Assembly (NCBI RefSeq): GCF_001648155.1
Contig: NZ_CP015199.1
Location: forward strand, 558,001 to 622,000
Reading direction: 5' to 3'
Length of the DNA stretch: 64,000 nt
Source: Chryseobacterium glaciei
GTDB taxonomy: Bacteria; Bacteroidota; Bacteroidia; Flavobacteriales; Weeksellaceae
Positions 27,505 through 36,003 of this stretch are shown here, in pieces. Each line of letters starts with the position of its first letter. Position 1 is the stretch's first letter. Below the pieces are notes generated by a model that had not been told where the DNA came from, searched no databases, and saw only the letters and a list, made by a program, of their open reading frames with translations. Position numbers and translations under genes: made by a program.

Positions 27505-29481
27505 CTAAAATTTTATAGGACTTTTTGTCACAGGCGACCAACCTAATTTATCAATAATCTGCTTCGAAAAGTCATTAAGCATCATAATTTTCTTGATAGA
27601 ATCGAAATATTTCTCCTGATCTGTGTCACGATAACTTTCAAGATCGGCAGTTGTCTGCTTGATGATAACGTGAATGTAATAATATTTGTGAATTAAAATG
27701 TTATTTTCCACCTCTTCCGCGATATGATCTCCCATATTTGGCGGGAAAATATTTCTGGTCGTCCAATCGCTTAATTCATTTGGATTCATCAGCGCGTCTG
27801 CTACTTTTAAGGTAATATCAGCGTCCATTAAAGTGATAAAAAAGCTTCCTGATCTTAATTCATCATGCTCAATACCTTCTTTAATGCTACTGATGATCTT
27901 TTGATTGGTTTCGATCTGAAATTCGTATTGTTCTTCCTCAAAATGATTAAGAATTTCCTCAATTACCGTTACTTCATATTCTTCATTCTTTTCATTTTCT
28001 CTGTGAAGAACTACGTCACCGAACATCAACATCGTATCAATCAACTTATTTTCCTGATGAAGGATATTAAATTGAACGGAATCTATTTCCTTTTCAGGTT
28101 TCGGAACAATTTCTAGCTTTGTAGGCTTCTGTTCTTTCTGTTGCTGAACATGCTGCGTCTGATTTTGCGTAACCTGTCTCTGAACATCCAATTCATTAAA
28201 CAAACTCTGCTCAGACAATCCAAATTTATTGGAAACTTCCTTTAAATAAACCTCCCTCTTAAGCGCATTCTGAACAAAAGAAACTGATTTTACGATGTTT
28301 CTGATGGCATCCGCTTTCTTAATCGGATCACTTCCTGCATCTTTTAGAAGAATTTCTGCTTTAAAATCAATAAAATCCATCGCTTCATTTTCGATGAATT
28401 TTTCTACATAATCCTGCGGATGTTTTCTTGCAAAAGAATCGGGATCATCACCTTCTGGGAACAAGAGAACACGAATATTCATGCCTTCTGTCAGCAACAT
28501 ATCGATGCTTCGGAAACTGGCTTTAATTCCGGCATTATCTCCATCAAAAAGAATGGTAACGTTTTCCGTCAGTCTTTTGATAAGCTTGATTTGCTCGGTC
28601 GTTAAAGAAGTTCCAGAACTTGCCACAACATTTTCGATACCCGACATATGAAGTGAAATCACATCCATATATCCTTCTACCAAAAGACAGATATTTTTTC
28701 TTGAAATCGCCTGTTTTCCTTGGTTTAAACCATAAAGAACATTTGATTTATGATAAATTTCTGTTTCTGGCGAGTTGAGATATTTCGCTGTTTTGACATT
28801 ATTTCTAAGGATTCTGGCTCCAAAACCAAGAACTCTGCCTGAAAAACTGTGGATTGGGAAAATTACTCTTTCACGGAAACGGTCGATTCCTGCAGGAGAA
28901 TTTTCAGGGAAAATGGAAAGTCCGGATTTTTCTAAAATTTCTTTTGAATAACCTTTATCTAAAGCAAAAGCCGTGAAAGCATTTTTCTTTTCAGGAGAAT
29001 ATCCCAATTGGAATTTTTTGATAATATCATCCTTTAGTTCGCGCTCTTTGAAATAGGCTAAACCAATTGATCTTCCTTCATCAACTTCCCAAAGAAAATT
29101 CTGATAATATTCATTAGCAATTTCATGAATTTTATAGAGTAAATCTCTTTCAGATTGGGCATTTTTTGCTTCTTCTGAATATTCACGCTGATCTTCTTCA
29201 ATTTCGATCCCGTATTTTTTTGCCGCATGGCGAAGTGCTTCCGGATAAGTGAAATTTTCGATTTCCATTAAAAAAGAGATTGCTGTCCCTCCTTGTCCGC
29301 TTGAAAAATCTTTCCAGATCTGCTTACTTGCCGAAACTACAAAACTTGGTGTTTTTTCTTCATGAAACGGGCTCAGCCCTTTATAATTAGACCCTGCCCT
29401 CTTCAACTGCACATATTCGCCCACGATCTCTTCTACTCTGATCGTGGAAAATATTTTATCTATGGTCTGTTTAGAAATCAT
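27505..29481 (-). CDS. dnaG: DNA primase, zinc ligands replaced
   Basis: A 658-residue primase that makes RNA primers for replication. The N-terminal CHC2-type domain is recognisable (YVQLKRAGSNYKGLSPFHEEKTPSF), but three of four zinc ligands are gone: GLSPFH has Ser for Cys and KDFSSGQGG has Asp and Ser for the final CxxC. The catalytic TOPRIM core is intact (LLVEGYMDVISLH, ILFDGDNAG). A Gln-rich linker (about 435-460) precedes the helicase-binding C-terminal domain. From memory, other flavobacterial DnaG proteins show the same change. Confidence 0.95.
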   Translation of the reverse strand: MISKQTIDKIFSTIRVEEIVGEYVQLKRAGSNYKGLSPFHEEKTPSFVVSASKQIWKDFSSGQGGTAISFLMEIENFTYPEALRHAAKKYGIEIEEDQREYSEEAKNAQSERDLLYKIHEIANEYYQNFLWEVDEGRSIGLAYFKERELKDDIIKKFQLGYSPEKKNAFTAFALDKGYSKEILEKSGLSIFPENSPAGIDRFRERVIFPIHSFSGRVLGFGARILRNNVKTAKYLNSPETEIYHKSNVLYGLNQGKQAISRKNICLLVEGYMDVISLHMSGIENVVASSGTSLTTEQIKLIKRLTENVTILFDGDNAGIKASFRSIDMLLTEGMNIRVLLFPEGDDPDSFARKHPQDYVEKFIENEAMDFIDFKAEILLKDAGSDPIKKADAIRNIVKSVSFVQNALKREVYLKEVSNKFGLSEQSLFNELDVQRQVTQNQTQHVQQQKEQKPTKLEIVPKPEKEIDSVQFNILHQENKLIDTMLMFGDVVLHRENEKNEEYEVTVIEEILNHFEEEQYEFQIETNQKIISSIKEGIEHDELRSGSFFITLMDADITLKVADALMNPNELSDWTTRNIFPPNMGDHIAEEVENNILIHKYYYIHVIIKQTTADLESYRDTDQEKYFDSIKKIMMLNDFSKQIIDKLGWSPVTKSPIKF

Positions 29482-29816
29482 GGTGTAAAAATAAGCAATA
29501 AGTTTTTTATTCTTAGTACAAAATCCACAGACAGTTTAGCTATAATTCTAAATTTCTATTGTCAAAAAATCCTTACAAAAAGCTCATTATTATTGAAAAA
29601 ACCAATCCCAATCTCAAAAATCAATAGACTTTATTAATAATATAAATATGAATCATTTCCATTATATATCAATTAAGTAAACATAAAATAGCTATTATAC
29701 CTAAATTTAATTATAATATTTTAAACATAAACGTTTATTTATAACATTAATATAAAAACAAAACACAAATTAATTGATTTATCCGAGCCTTAATTATTAA
29801 TCATAAATCAAAAAAG
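29482..29816. other. A+T-rich intergenic region
   Basis: This 335-bp stretch separates divergent genes. It is strongly A+T-rich and has no repeat or coding frame that I can support. It must hold the promoters of dnaG and of the metalloprotease, but no full TAnnTTTG match stands out. Confidence 0.5.
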
Positions 29817-31595
29817 ATGAAAAAAAATCAAACCTTAAAAAGTTGGGTATTCGTAATTATTTATTTTATTACAACAGGTAATAATTATGCCCAAACAAGT
29901 ACAGAAAAACAAAATCCCTATCCTTTGGGAACAAGCAGCGAATTTTTAAGACAAATCGAAGCACAATTATCCAAAACACCTAAAGATAACCAAGAAATAA
30001 AACTGATGGTATCAAATTCTGAAACATTGGATGCAAAAGTAAATTATCAACAAGAAAAATCCGCTTCGGAAATCCATCTGGAAGGAGAAATATTGGGTAA
30101 AGATGCAGGAAGTTTTAGCATTATTCTAAAAAACAAAAAACTAGATGGAAGGATATTTTTTTTAAAAGACAAAAAAGCCTATTCCTATTATTCTAACAAT
30201 AAAGGAGATGCTTTTATAAAAGAAATCGACATCAATAAGATGATGTGTGTCGATTTTATTAAAACTTCGATTTTCAATACAGAAAAAGTGTCAAACCATT
30301 CCATCAAAGAAGCTAAAAATGTTAATACGTCAACTCTTCAGAGCTTTCCGGGAGCGGCAGGATGTCTGTTATTAGATTTCAATGGACATACCGTCCCCGC
30401 CGGCAGTGGCTGGAATGGAGGAAATGCTATTAATGCAGCACCTTCTGGCATGACAGATGATCAAATTCTGGAAGCCTGGGAAATTACGGCAGAAGATTAT
30501 CGTCCGTTCAACTTAAATGTGACAACAGATGAAGAGGTCTTTAATAGTTATCCGCAAAACAAAAAAAGAAGATGTATTATTACGCCTACAGACGTTGCAT
30601 CTCCGGGAGGTGCCGGGATTGCTCTTATCAACAGTTTTTCTTCCAACAGCGATCTGCCATGTTGGGCATTTACTTCAGGAGCTGGAACTTCAGGGAAGAT
30701 TATAGGCGAAATCGCTTCTCATGAATTAGGTCATACCTTAGGATTAAACCATGATGGACAGGGTCAATACGCTTATTACAGCGGACATGGAGACTGGGCA
30801 CCGATCATGGGAGCAAGCTATTACAAAAGCATAACACAATGGAGCAAAGGCGATTACACAAACGCCACAAATCATCAAGATGATCTTACTATAATTACGA
30901 ATACAACAAATAATGTCGGATACAGAGCGGATATTCATGGGAGTACCATCAGCACGGCAACGACTTTAAATCTATCCGGATCAGCAGAAAATAAAGGTGT
31001 TATTGATCATACTGACGATGTTGACCTGTTTCAATTCAATACCGCCGGAGGAAATATTATTTTAAATATACAAACCACAGAAAGACATAGTAATTTACTT
31101 TTAAAAGCATCATTATATGATAGCAAAAACGAATTAATAGGCACTTATAAAGGAACTCCTTCCAATCTAAGTGCTCCAATTACCATCAATACCAATCTTA
31201 ATGCAGGAAATTACTATTTAGCCATCACAGGCATCGGAGACGGAACCGTAGATACGGGATACACAAGTTATGCTTCTCTAGGAGCTTACAATATTACCGG
31301 AGCTACTCCATCTCTGAATTCAACATTAGGCGTAACCAGAACAAATAATAACGGCAGTATGATTTACATTTACCCTAATCCGGTTAAAAATAAATTAAAT
31401 ATTGATTTTGGTCCCGTTAAAAATAATTATCATGTAGAAATCATCAATACTTTAGGACAATTAATACATAAAACCACTACATCAGAAAAAGTTTTAACCA
31501 TTCCTTTTTCAGATAAACCTTCCGGGTTTTACCGTTTAATTATAAAAGATAGCCGAAACATTATAGTCAAAGCATTTAGTTTAATAAAACAATAA
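29817..31595 (+). CDS. Secreted zinc metalloprotease with T9SS sorting domain
   Basis: A 592-residue exported protease. After the signal peptide (ending NNYAQT) comes a propeptide, then a metzincin-type catalytic domain with HELGHTLGLNH at about 301-311 and the Met-turn PIMGASYY. A pre-peptidase C-terminal (PPC) beta domain follows (about 375-490; DHTDDVDLFQF), then a type A sorting domain (about 515-592; IYPNPVKNKLNI ... GFYRLIIKD) that directs secretion by the type IX system. Similar to reprolysin-like flavobacterial proteases. Probably degrades external protein. Confidence 0.93.
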   Translation: MKKNQTLKSWVFVIIYFITTGNNYAQTSTEKQNPYPLGTSSEFLRQIEAQLSKTPKDNQEIKLMVSNSETLDAKVNYQQEKSASEIHLEGEILGKDAGSFSIILKNKKLDGRIFFLKDKKAYSYYSNNKGDAFIKEIDINKMMCVDFIKTSIFNTEKVSNHSIKEAKNVNTSTLQSFPGAAGCLLLDFNGHTVPAGSGWNGGNAINAAPSGMTDDQILEAWEITAEDYRPFNLNVTTDEEVFNSYPQNKKRRCIITPTDVASPGGAGIALINSFSSNSDLPCWAFTSGAGTSGKIIGEIASHELGHTLGLNHDGQGQYAYYSGHGDWAPIMGASYYKSITQWSKGDYTNATNHQDDLTIITNTTNNVGYRADIHGSTISTATTLNLSGSAENKGVIDHTDDVDLFQFNTAGGNIILNIQTTERHSNLLLKASLYDSKNELIGTYKGTPSNLSAPITINTNLNAGNYYLAITGIGDGTVDTGYTSYASLGAYNITGATPSLNSTLGVTRTNNNGSMIYIYPNPVKNKLNIDFGPVKNNYHVEIINTLGQLIHKTTTSEKVLTIPFSDKPSGFYRLIIKDSRNIIVKAFSLIKQ

Positions 31596-31619
31596 TTTTT
31601 TTTATAGTTAATTTATGGA

Positions 31620-31650
31620 AGCGAGAATTTCAAAGTTCTCGCTTTTTGTT
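31620..31650 (+). terminator. Terminator after the T9SS metalloprotease
   Basis: Perfect stem AGCGAGAA/TTCTCGCT with an 8-nt loop and T-run. Confidence 0.88.
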
Positions 31651-31717
31651 TTTAGCATAAATCGCAATACTAAAAACATTACCTTTTTCACAATGTCTTT
31701 TCAAGTTTTATTTTACT

Positions 31718-31725
31718 TATTTTTG
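31718..31725 (+). promoter_or_regulatory. Promoter box for tsaE
   Basis: TATTTTTG, a full match to TAnnTTTG, 31 bp before the start codon. Confidence 0.42.
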
Positions 31726-31756
31726 AACATTAATTATAGTAAATCATTCATTAAAA

Positions 31757-32164
31757 ATGGAAGTTATTATCAATAAATTAGAAGACTGGCAGGGAGTTGT
31801 AGATCAAATAATACCGCAACTACAACATAACATCTTCTTATTAAAAGGAAATTTGGGAGCAGGAAAAACTACTTTTACCCAGTTTTTGCTTAAAAATTTG
31901 GGAAGTCAGGATGAAGTCAACTCTCCTACTTATTCTATTGTCAATGAATACAATACACCCAAAGGAAAAATTTTTCATTTTGACCTTTATCGCTTAAAAA
32001 ACATTGAAGAAGTCTATGATATTGGCATCGAAGAATACCTCGACAACGCTTTTTTATGCATTATTGAATGGCCAGAAGTGTACGAAGATGAACTTTACGG
32101 ACTCAAGTACCACACAATGAGCATTAACAATACGGGCGAACACCGAGAAGTTACATTCGACTAA
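31757..32164 (+). CDS. tsaE: tRNA threonylcarbamoyladenosine synthesis ATPase TsaE
   Basis: A 135-residue P-loop ATPase needed for the t6A modification at position 37 of ANN-decoding tRNAs, acting with TsaB and TsaD. Walker A is GNLGAGKTT (about 33-41), followed by the family motif VNSPTYSIVNEY and the HFDLYRL segment. C-terminal WPE is typical. Length is normal. Confidence 0.95.
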   Translation: MEVIINKLEDWQGVVDQIIPQLQHNIFLLKGNLGAGKTTFTQFLLKNLGSQDEVNSPTYSIVNEYNTPKGKIFHFDLYRLKNIEEVYDIGIEEYLDNAFLCIIEWPEVYEDELYGLKYHTMSINNTGEHREVTFD

Positions 32165-32172
32165 ATATTATG

Positions 32173-32180
32173 TATCTTTG
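32173..32180 (+). promoter_or_regulatory. Promoter box for alanine dehydrogenase
   Basis: TATCTTTG followed by C, a full match to TAnnTTTG, with TTA 19 bp farther up. It lies 54 bp before the start codon. Confidence 0.5.
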
Positions 32181-32234
32181 CTTCATCAATCAACAGCAAA
32201 ATAATTATCTGTAAGACATAATTGAGTTTAAAGA

Positions 32235-33428
32235 ATGAGTACTACAAATATTTTTACTCCATTTACTGAGGAAGAATTAATGCCGCAAGAGGAAAAATTG
32301 GAGGTTATTAAAAAAGGAAAACAATTCAGTATTGGAATTCCTAAAGAAACCTGTCTTCACGAAAGAAGAACATGCATCACACCCGATGCAGTACAGGTAT
32401 TGGTAGAGCACGGCCACGAGATCATTATTGAAGCCGGAGCTGGACAAGGTTCATTTTTTACAGACCTACAATATTCTGAATCCGGAGCAAAAATAACGAA
32501 CGATCCCAAAGAAGCTTTTTCACAGGATCTTATTCTGAAAATCAACCCTCCTACAGAAGACGAGATTGATTTTATGAAGCCCAACACTTATTTGGTTTCG
32601 GCGCTTCAAATTAATTTAAGAGAGAAAGATTATTTCATAAAATTAGCCGAGAAAAAAATCAACGCCATCGCGTTTGAATTTATCGTTGATGAATACAAGC
32701 AACTGGCATTGGTACGATTAATAGGCGAAATTGCAGGAACCGTTTCTATTTTATACGCTTCCGAATTATTAGCTCTATCAAATGGCTTAATGTTAGGTGG
32801 AATCACAGGAGTTCGACCTTCCGAAGTTCTTATTTTAGGAGCAGGAATCGTTGGTGAATTTGCAACCAAAGCAGCCATCGGTCTTGGCGCAAGTGTAAGA
32901 GTTTTCGATAATTCTTTATCTAAATTAAGAAGACTTCACAGTATTGTTGACAGCCGAGTTCCTACCTCGATCATTGATCCAAAGGAATTAAGCAAAGCAT
33001 TAAGACGTGCAGACGTAGTTATCGGAGCTCTTCCAAGGTTAAATATGCAGCCGATCGTTACCGAAGACATGATTATGAAGATGAAAAAAGGCAGCGTCAT
33101 CATCGATATCACCATCGATAACGGAAAAGTAATTGAAACTTCTGAGCTTACAACAATGGAAAATCCTTACATTATCAAACATGGTGTAATCCATTGCGGA
33201 CTTCCGAACCTGACCTCAAAAATGCCGAGAACCACTACAAAAGCGATCTCAAACTTTTTCCTTTCTTACATTTTAAATTACGACGAAGAAGGCGGTTTTG
33301 AAAACATGCTGACCCGGAAAAATGAGATGAAGCAGAGTTTATATATGTACAAAGGAAGACATACTAAAAAAGTAATCTGCGATCGTTTCGGACTTACTTA
33401 TCACGATATCAATCTTTTAATTTTCTAA
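32235..33428 (+). CDS. ald: Alanine dehydrogenase
   Basis: A 397-residue enzyme interconverting L-alanine and pyruvate with ammonia and NAD. IGIPKETCLHERRTCITPDAV is the family start, the Rossmann motif is LILGAGIVGEFATKAAIGLGASVRVFD (about 195-225), and NLTSKMPRTTTKA is the C-terminal signature. It carries an extra 30 residues at the N-terminus compared with the classic enzyme, as in other Bacteroidetes. The next gene starts on its stop codon. Confidence 0.93.
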   Translation: MSTTNIFTPFTEEELMPQEEKLEVIKKGKQFSIGIPKETCLHERRTCITPDAVQVLVEHGHEIIIEAGAGQGSFFTDLQYSESGAKITNDPKEAFSQDLILKINPPTEDEIDFMKPNTYLVSALQINLREKDYFIKLAEKKINAIAFEFIVDEYKQLALVRLIGEIAGTVSILYASELLALSNGLMLGGITGVRPSEVLILGAGIVGEFATKAAIGLGASVRVFDNSLSKLRRLHSIVDSRVPTSIIDPKELSKALRRADVVIGALPRLNMQPIVTEDMIMKMKKGSVIIDITIDNGKVIETSELTTMENPYIIKHGVIHCGLPNLTSKMPRTTTKAISNFFLSYILNYDEEGGFENMLTRKNEMKQSLYMYKGRHTKKVICDRFGLTYHDINLLIF

Positions 33429-33799
33429 TGAAAAAGCTTAAGTTTTATATGATTGGTCTTATTCCAGGACTGATTCTTGTATTTTTTATATTAAACAAAA
33501 AAGGAGCAAGCTGCAGCGGTTATTTACCCAACAGCCGTGTAATTGCAGAAACTCTTTCTAAAGATTTTAAGTATTCTGACAGCGCCAAAAGCGAAATGAG
33601 CACTTACAAAATCAACGAGAAATTCTTAAAAGATGAAATCATCACCAATGGTAAGGTAGATTTTGACAAAAGTCATGCTCAGAAAAAACCTTGTCCGGAC
33701 TACGTATTGGTTTACCCAAAAGACAATCCTACTTACGAGGTTACATTTGAAAAATGTGAGGAAATTGTAACGCTGAATAGCCTGAAAAAACTTAAATAA
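33428..33799 (+). CDS. DUF4258 family membrane-anchored protein
   Basis: A 123-residue protein with one membrane helix (about 7-22) and a soluble domain (PNSRVIAETLSKDFKYSDSA ... YVLVYPKDNPTYEVTFEKCEE) that I recognise as DUF4258-like. One-base overlap with alanine dehydrogenase shows they are co-transcribed. Function unknown. Confidence 0.65.
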   Translation: MKKLKFYMIGLIPGLILVFFILNKKGASCSGYLPNSRVIAETLSKDFKYSDSAKSEMSTYKINEKFLKDEIITNGKVDFDKSHAQKKPCPDYVLVYPKDNPTYEVTFEKCEEIVTLNSLKKLK

Positions 33800-33810
33800 T
33801 ATAATTTTTA

Positions 33811-33926
33811 AACGCAAAGAATAAGTATTGACACCAAAATTTAAGATAATAAAGGCATAAATGCTTCGCGAAGCAGAGCGTCTTCGCTTTCTTAAAGTTT
33901 AATATATCTTTCATTAACTTTGCGTT
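33811..33926. repeat. Palindromic dispersed repeat with a promoter at its right end
   Basis: Outer arms AACGCAAAG and CTTTGCGTT, inner TTTAAGA/TCTTAAA-like arms, and a central palindrome GCTTCGCGAAGC at 33863-33874. The layout resembles the elements at 54021 and 55997. Its right edge forms TAACTTTG (33915-33922), a match to the TAnnTTTG promoter box, 24 bp before the histidine kinase gene. Confidence 0.6.
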
Positions 33927-33946
33927 AAATAAAAACTTACCATAAA

Positions 33947-34717
33947 ATGGAAGGCAATTACTACATGATTCATGATTATCTGATATTCATTGGAGTTTTT
34001 GCTATTTTCTTTTTTTTAACGGTGGGTATTTATTTATTCAGTCAGAATCAGAAATTTAAGATTCGAAATGCTAAACTTTCAGAAGCTAATAAAATAATCG
34101 AACAAAGATTAAACGAAGTTCAGTTGGAGCATATTGGTACAAAACTGAATCCGCATTTGTTTAAAAACATTCTTAATTCTGTTCAGTCTCATGCCTATCA
34201 AACGTATATGTCGTTGGATAAGTTGGCGAATGTTCTGGATTATATTTTATACGAAAGCAACAACAAATTCGTCAGTCCAAAAGAAGAGTTAACCTTTGCC
34301 TTAAGTTTAATTGAAATCAATAAAATAAAAATAAATCCACTTTTTGACTTTAGAATTAAATCCAAAATTGATAAATCGGATGAGCTTTTTGAAGAAAAAG
34401 TTTTCGCACCATTAATTTCTGTTGATCTTATTGAAAACGCTTTTAAACATACCGATTTCTTAGCACAGGATTCATTTATTTCCATTCAATTAGAATTGGA
34501 AGACCGAATTTTCACCATGAAAGTAAGCAATAAAGCTTCCTTAAAAAACGTGTTGGAAAAAGAGAAAAGCGGATTTGGAAGTCAGTCTTTAGATCAAAGA
34601 TTAAAAATGATCTACAACAATTATTATCAGCTTACTAAAAGTTCAAAAAACGGTATCTTCACAGCCGAATTAGTAATTAATTTAGGTGAATTCTATGATA
34701 AAATGCGTTATTCTTGA
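33947..34717 (+). CDS. LytS-type sensor histidine kinase
   Basis: A 256-residue kinase with one N-terminal membrane helix (about 9-30) and no periplasmic sensor. The phosphoacceptor region is GTKLNPHLFKNILNSVQSH (PF06580 type); the ATP-binding part has LIENAFKHTDF and GFGSQSLDQRL. It overlaps the response regulator gene by 23 nt. The signal is unknown. Confidence 0.88.
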   Translation: MEGNYYMIHDYLIFIGVFAIFFFLTVGIYLFSQNQKFKIRNAKLSEANKIIEQRLNEVQLEHIGTKLNPHLFKNILNSVQSHAYQTYMSLDKLANVLDYILYESNNKFVSPKEELTFALSLIEINKIKINPLFDFRIKSKIDKSDELFEEKVFAPLISVDLIENAFKHTDFLAQDSFISIQLELEDRIFTMKVSNKASLKNVLEKEKSGFGSQSLDQRLKMIYNNYYQLTKSSKNGIFTAELVINLGEFYDKMRYS

Positions 34718-35405
34718 TGATGAATTACTGGCAATCAGCTATTTAAAACTTCTATGCGAACAAATTGAGAATGTAGAAGTTGTAAAAGCATTCAACGATC
34801 CTAAAATTTTTCTGAACGAAATTGATAATCTCGATTGCAATCTCTGCATTTTAGACATTGAAATGCCGGGAATGACAGGCCTTCAGGTTGCAGAACTCAT
34901 TTCAGATTCAAAAAAAATCATCTTCACAACCGCTTATAAAGAATATGCAGCAGAAGCATTTGATTTAAATGTGGTGGATTATGTAAGAAAACCAATCAAA
35001 AAAGAAAGGTTGATCCAGGCTTTTGAAAAAGCTAAAGAATTGGTTTCGGCACCACAAAAAAAGGATTTCATCGAATGGAATACCAACATCGGAAAAACTA
35101 TCCTATTCACAGAACAGATCGCTTACATCAAAACATCAGAAATCGACAGCCGAGACAAAGACATTATTCTGAATGACGGGACAACTATCGTTCTTAAAAA
35201 TCTTAGTTTTAAATCACTTCTGGAAATGCTTCCAACGAAAGATTTCGCTCAGGTCAATAAAAAAGAGATCATCGCATTATCTTCCATTAAAATATTTTCT
35301 ACCAACGAAATCATTACATCAATATCTGTAGACGGAGAAAATTTCATCAAACTTCAAATCGGAGACACTTATAAAAATTCATTATTAGAGATGTTTGGAA
35401 AGTAG
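34695..35405 (+). CDS. LytTR-family response regulator
   Basis: A 236-residue two-component regulator. The receiver domain has DDE near residues 7-9, the phosphorylated Asp in CILDIEMPGM and the conserved Lys in VRKPIKKE. The C-terminal LytTR DNA-binding domain spans about 135-236 (KTILFTEQIAYIKTSEID...). The frame can start at GTG 34686, but ATG 34695 gives the standard MIKCVILDDE start. Probable targets are the genes just downstream; inferred. Confidence 0.9.
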   Translation: MIKCVILDDELLAISYLKLLCEQIENVEVVKAFNDPKIFLNEIDNLDCNLCILDIEMPGMTGLQVAELISDSKKIIFTTAYKEYAAEAFDLNVVDYVRKPIKKERLIQAFEKAKELVSAPQKKDFIEWNTNIGKTILFTEQIAYIKTSEIDSRDKDIILNDGTTIVLKNLSFKSLLEMLPTKDFAQVNKKEIIALSSIKIFSTNEIITSISVDGENFIKLQIGDTYKNSLLEMFGK

Positions 35406-35515
35406 ATTTTTCATACGTTTTCTATTTCATTACAGATTTAATCCATTTCATTACATCACCTTTATTTAAAATATTTAGTCAACGTACTTTAGCGCCTTGA
35501 TTAAATGATTTGATA

Positions 35516-35905
35516 ATGAAAAAACTTCTTTATGCTTGTGGAATTCTCATGTCCGGACTTTGTTTTTCTCAGGAATCAGTTCCTAAAATAAAGGCAACTT
35601 TTTTTGACGGAGTGGCAGTGGCCGGATATGTAGATCATGGAGCTTTTATCAATTTTACAGGGCCAAATATCAGCTTAACCCACAAAGACGTTAAATTCAT
35701 TCTGGGAATGCTTCCTTCATTAAGAATTAAAAACGATAAATCTCCGGGAACTAAAAACAGTGCAATTACACCAAATTTAGGAGCAGGTCTTACGGTCATT
35801 TATAGAAAATTTGCACTGCAGCTTCCGGTTTATTATAACTCTAAAACAGCGACAGAAAACGGCTCCTGGAAAATGGGAATAGGTCTTGGCTATTCTTTCA
35901 AATAA
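35516..35905 (+). CDS. Small exported beta-rich protein
   Basis: About 129 residues with a signal peptide (ACGILMSGLCFSQ). The rest has alternating strands and ends GIGLGYSFK, like a small outer-membrane barrel. No family recognised. It lies between the response regulator and the antiporter. An in-frame TTG 6 nt upstream is not needed. Confidence 0.68.
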   Translation: MKKLLYACGILMSGLCFSQESVPKIKATFFDGVAVAGYVDHGAFINFTGPNISLTHKDVKFILGMLPSLRIKNDKSPGTKNSAITPNLGAGLTVIYRKFALQLPVYYNSKTATENGSWKMGIGLGYSFK

Positions 35906-36003
35906 CTTTTCATTACATTATTGAGGACATTTATTACATTTTAAAAAGAATAGTATTTAAGATAACTTTATTCTTATCAACTTTGCATTTAAATATTGGA
36001 ATT

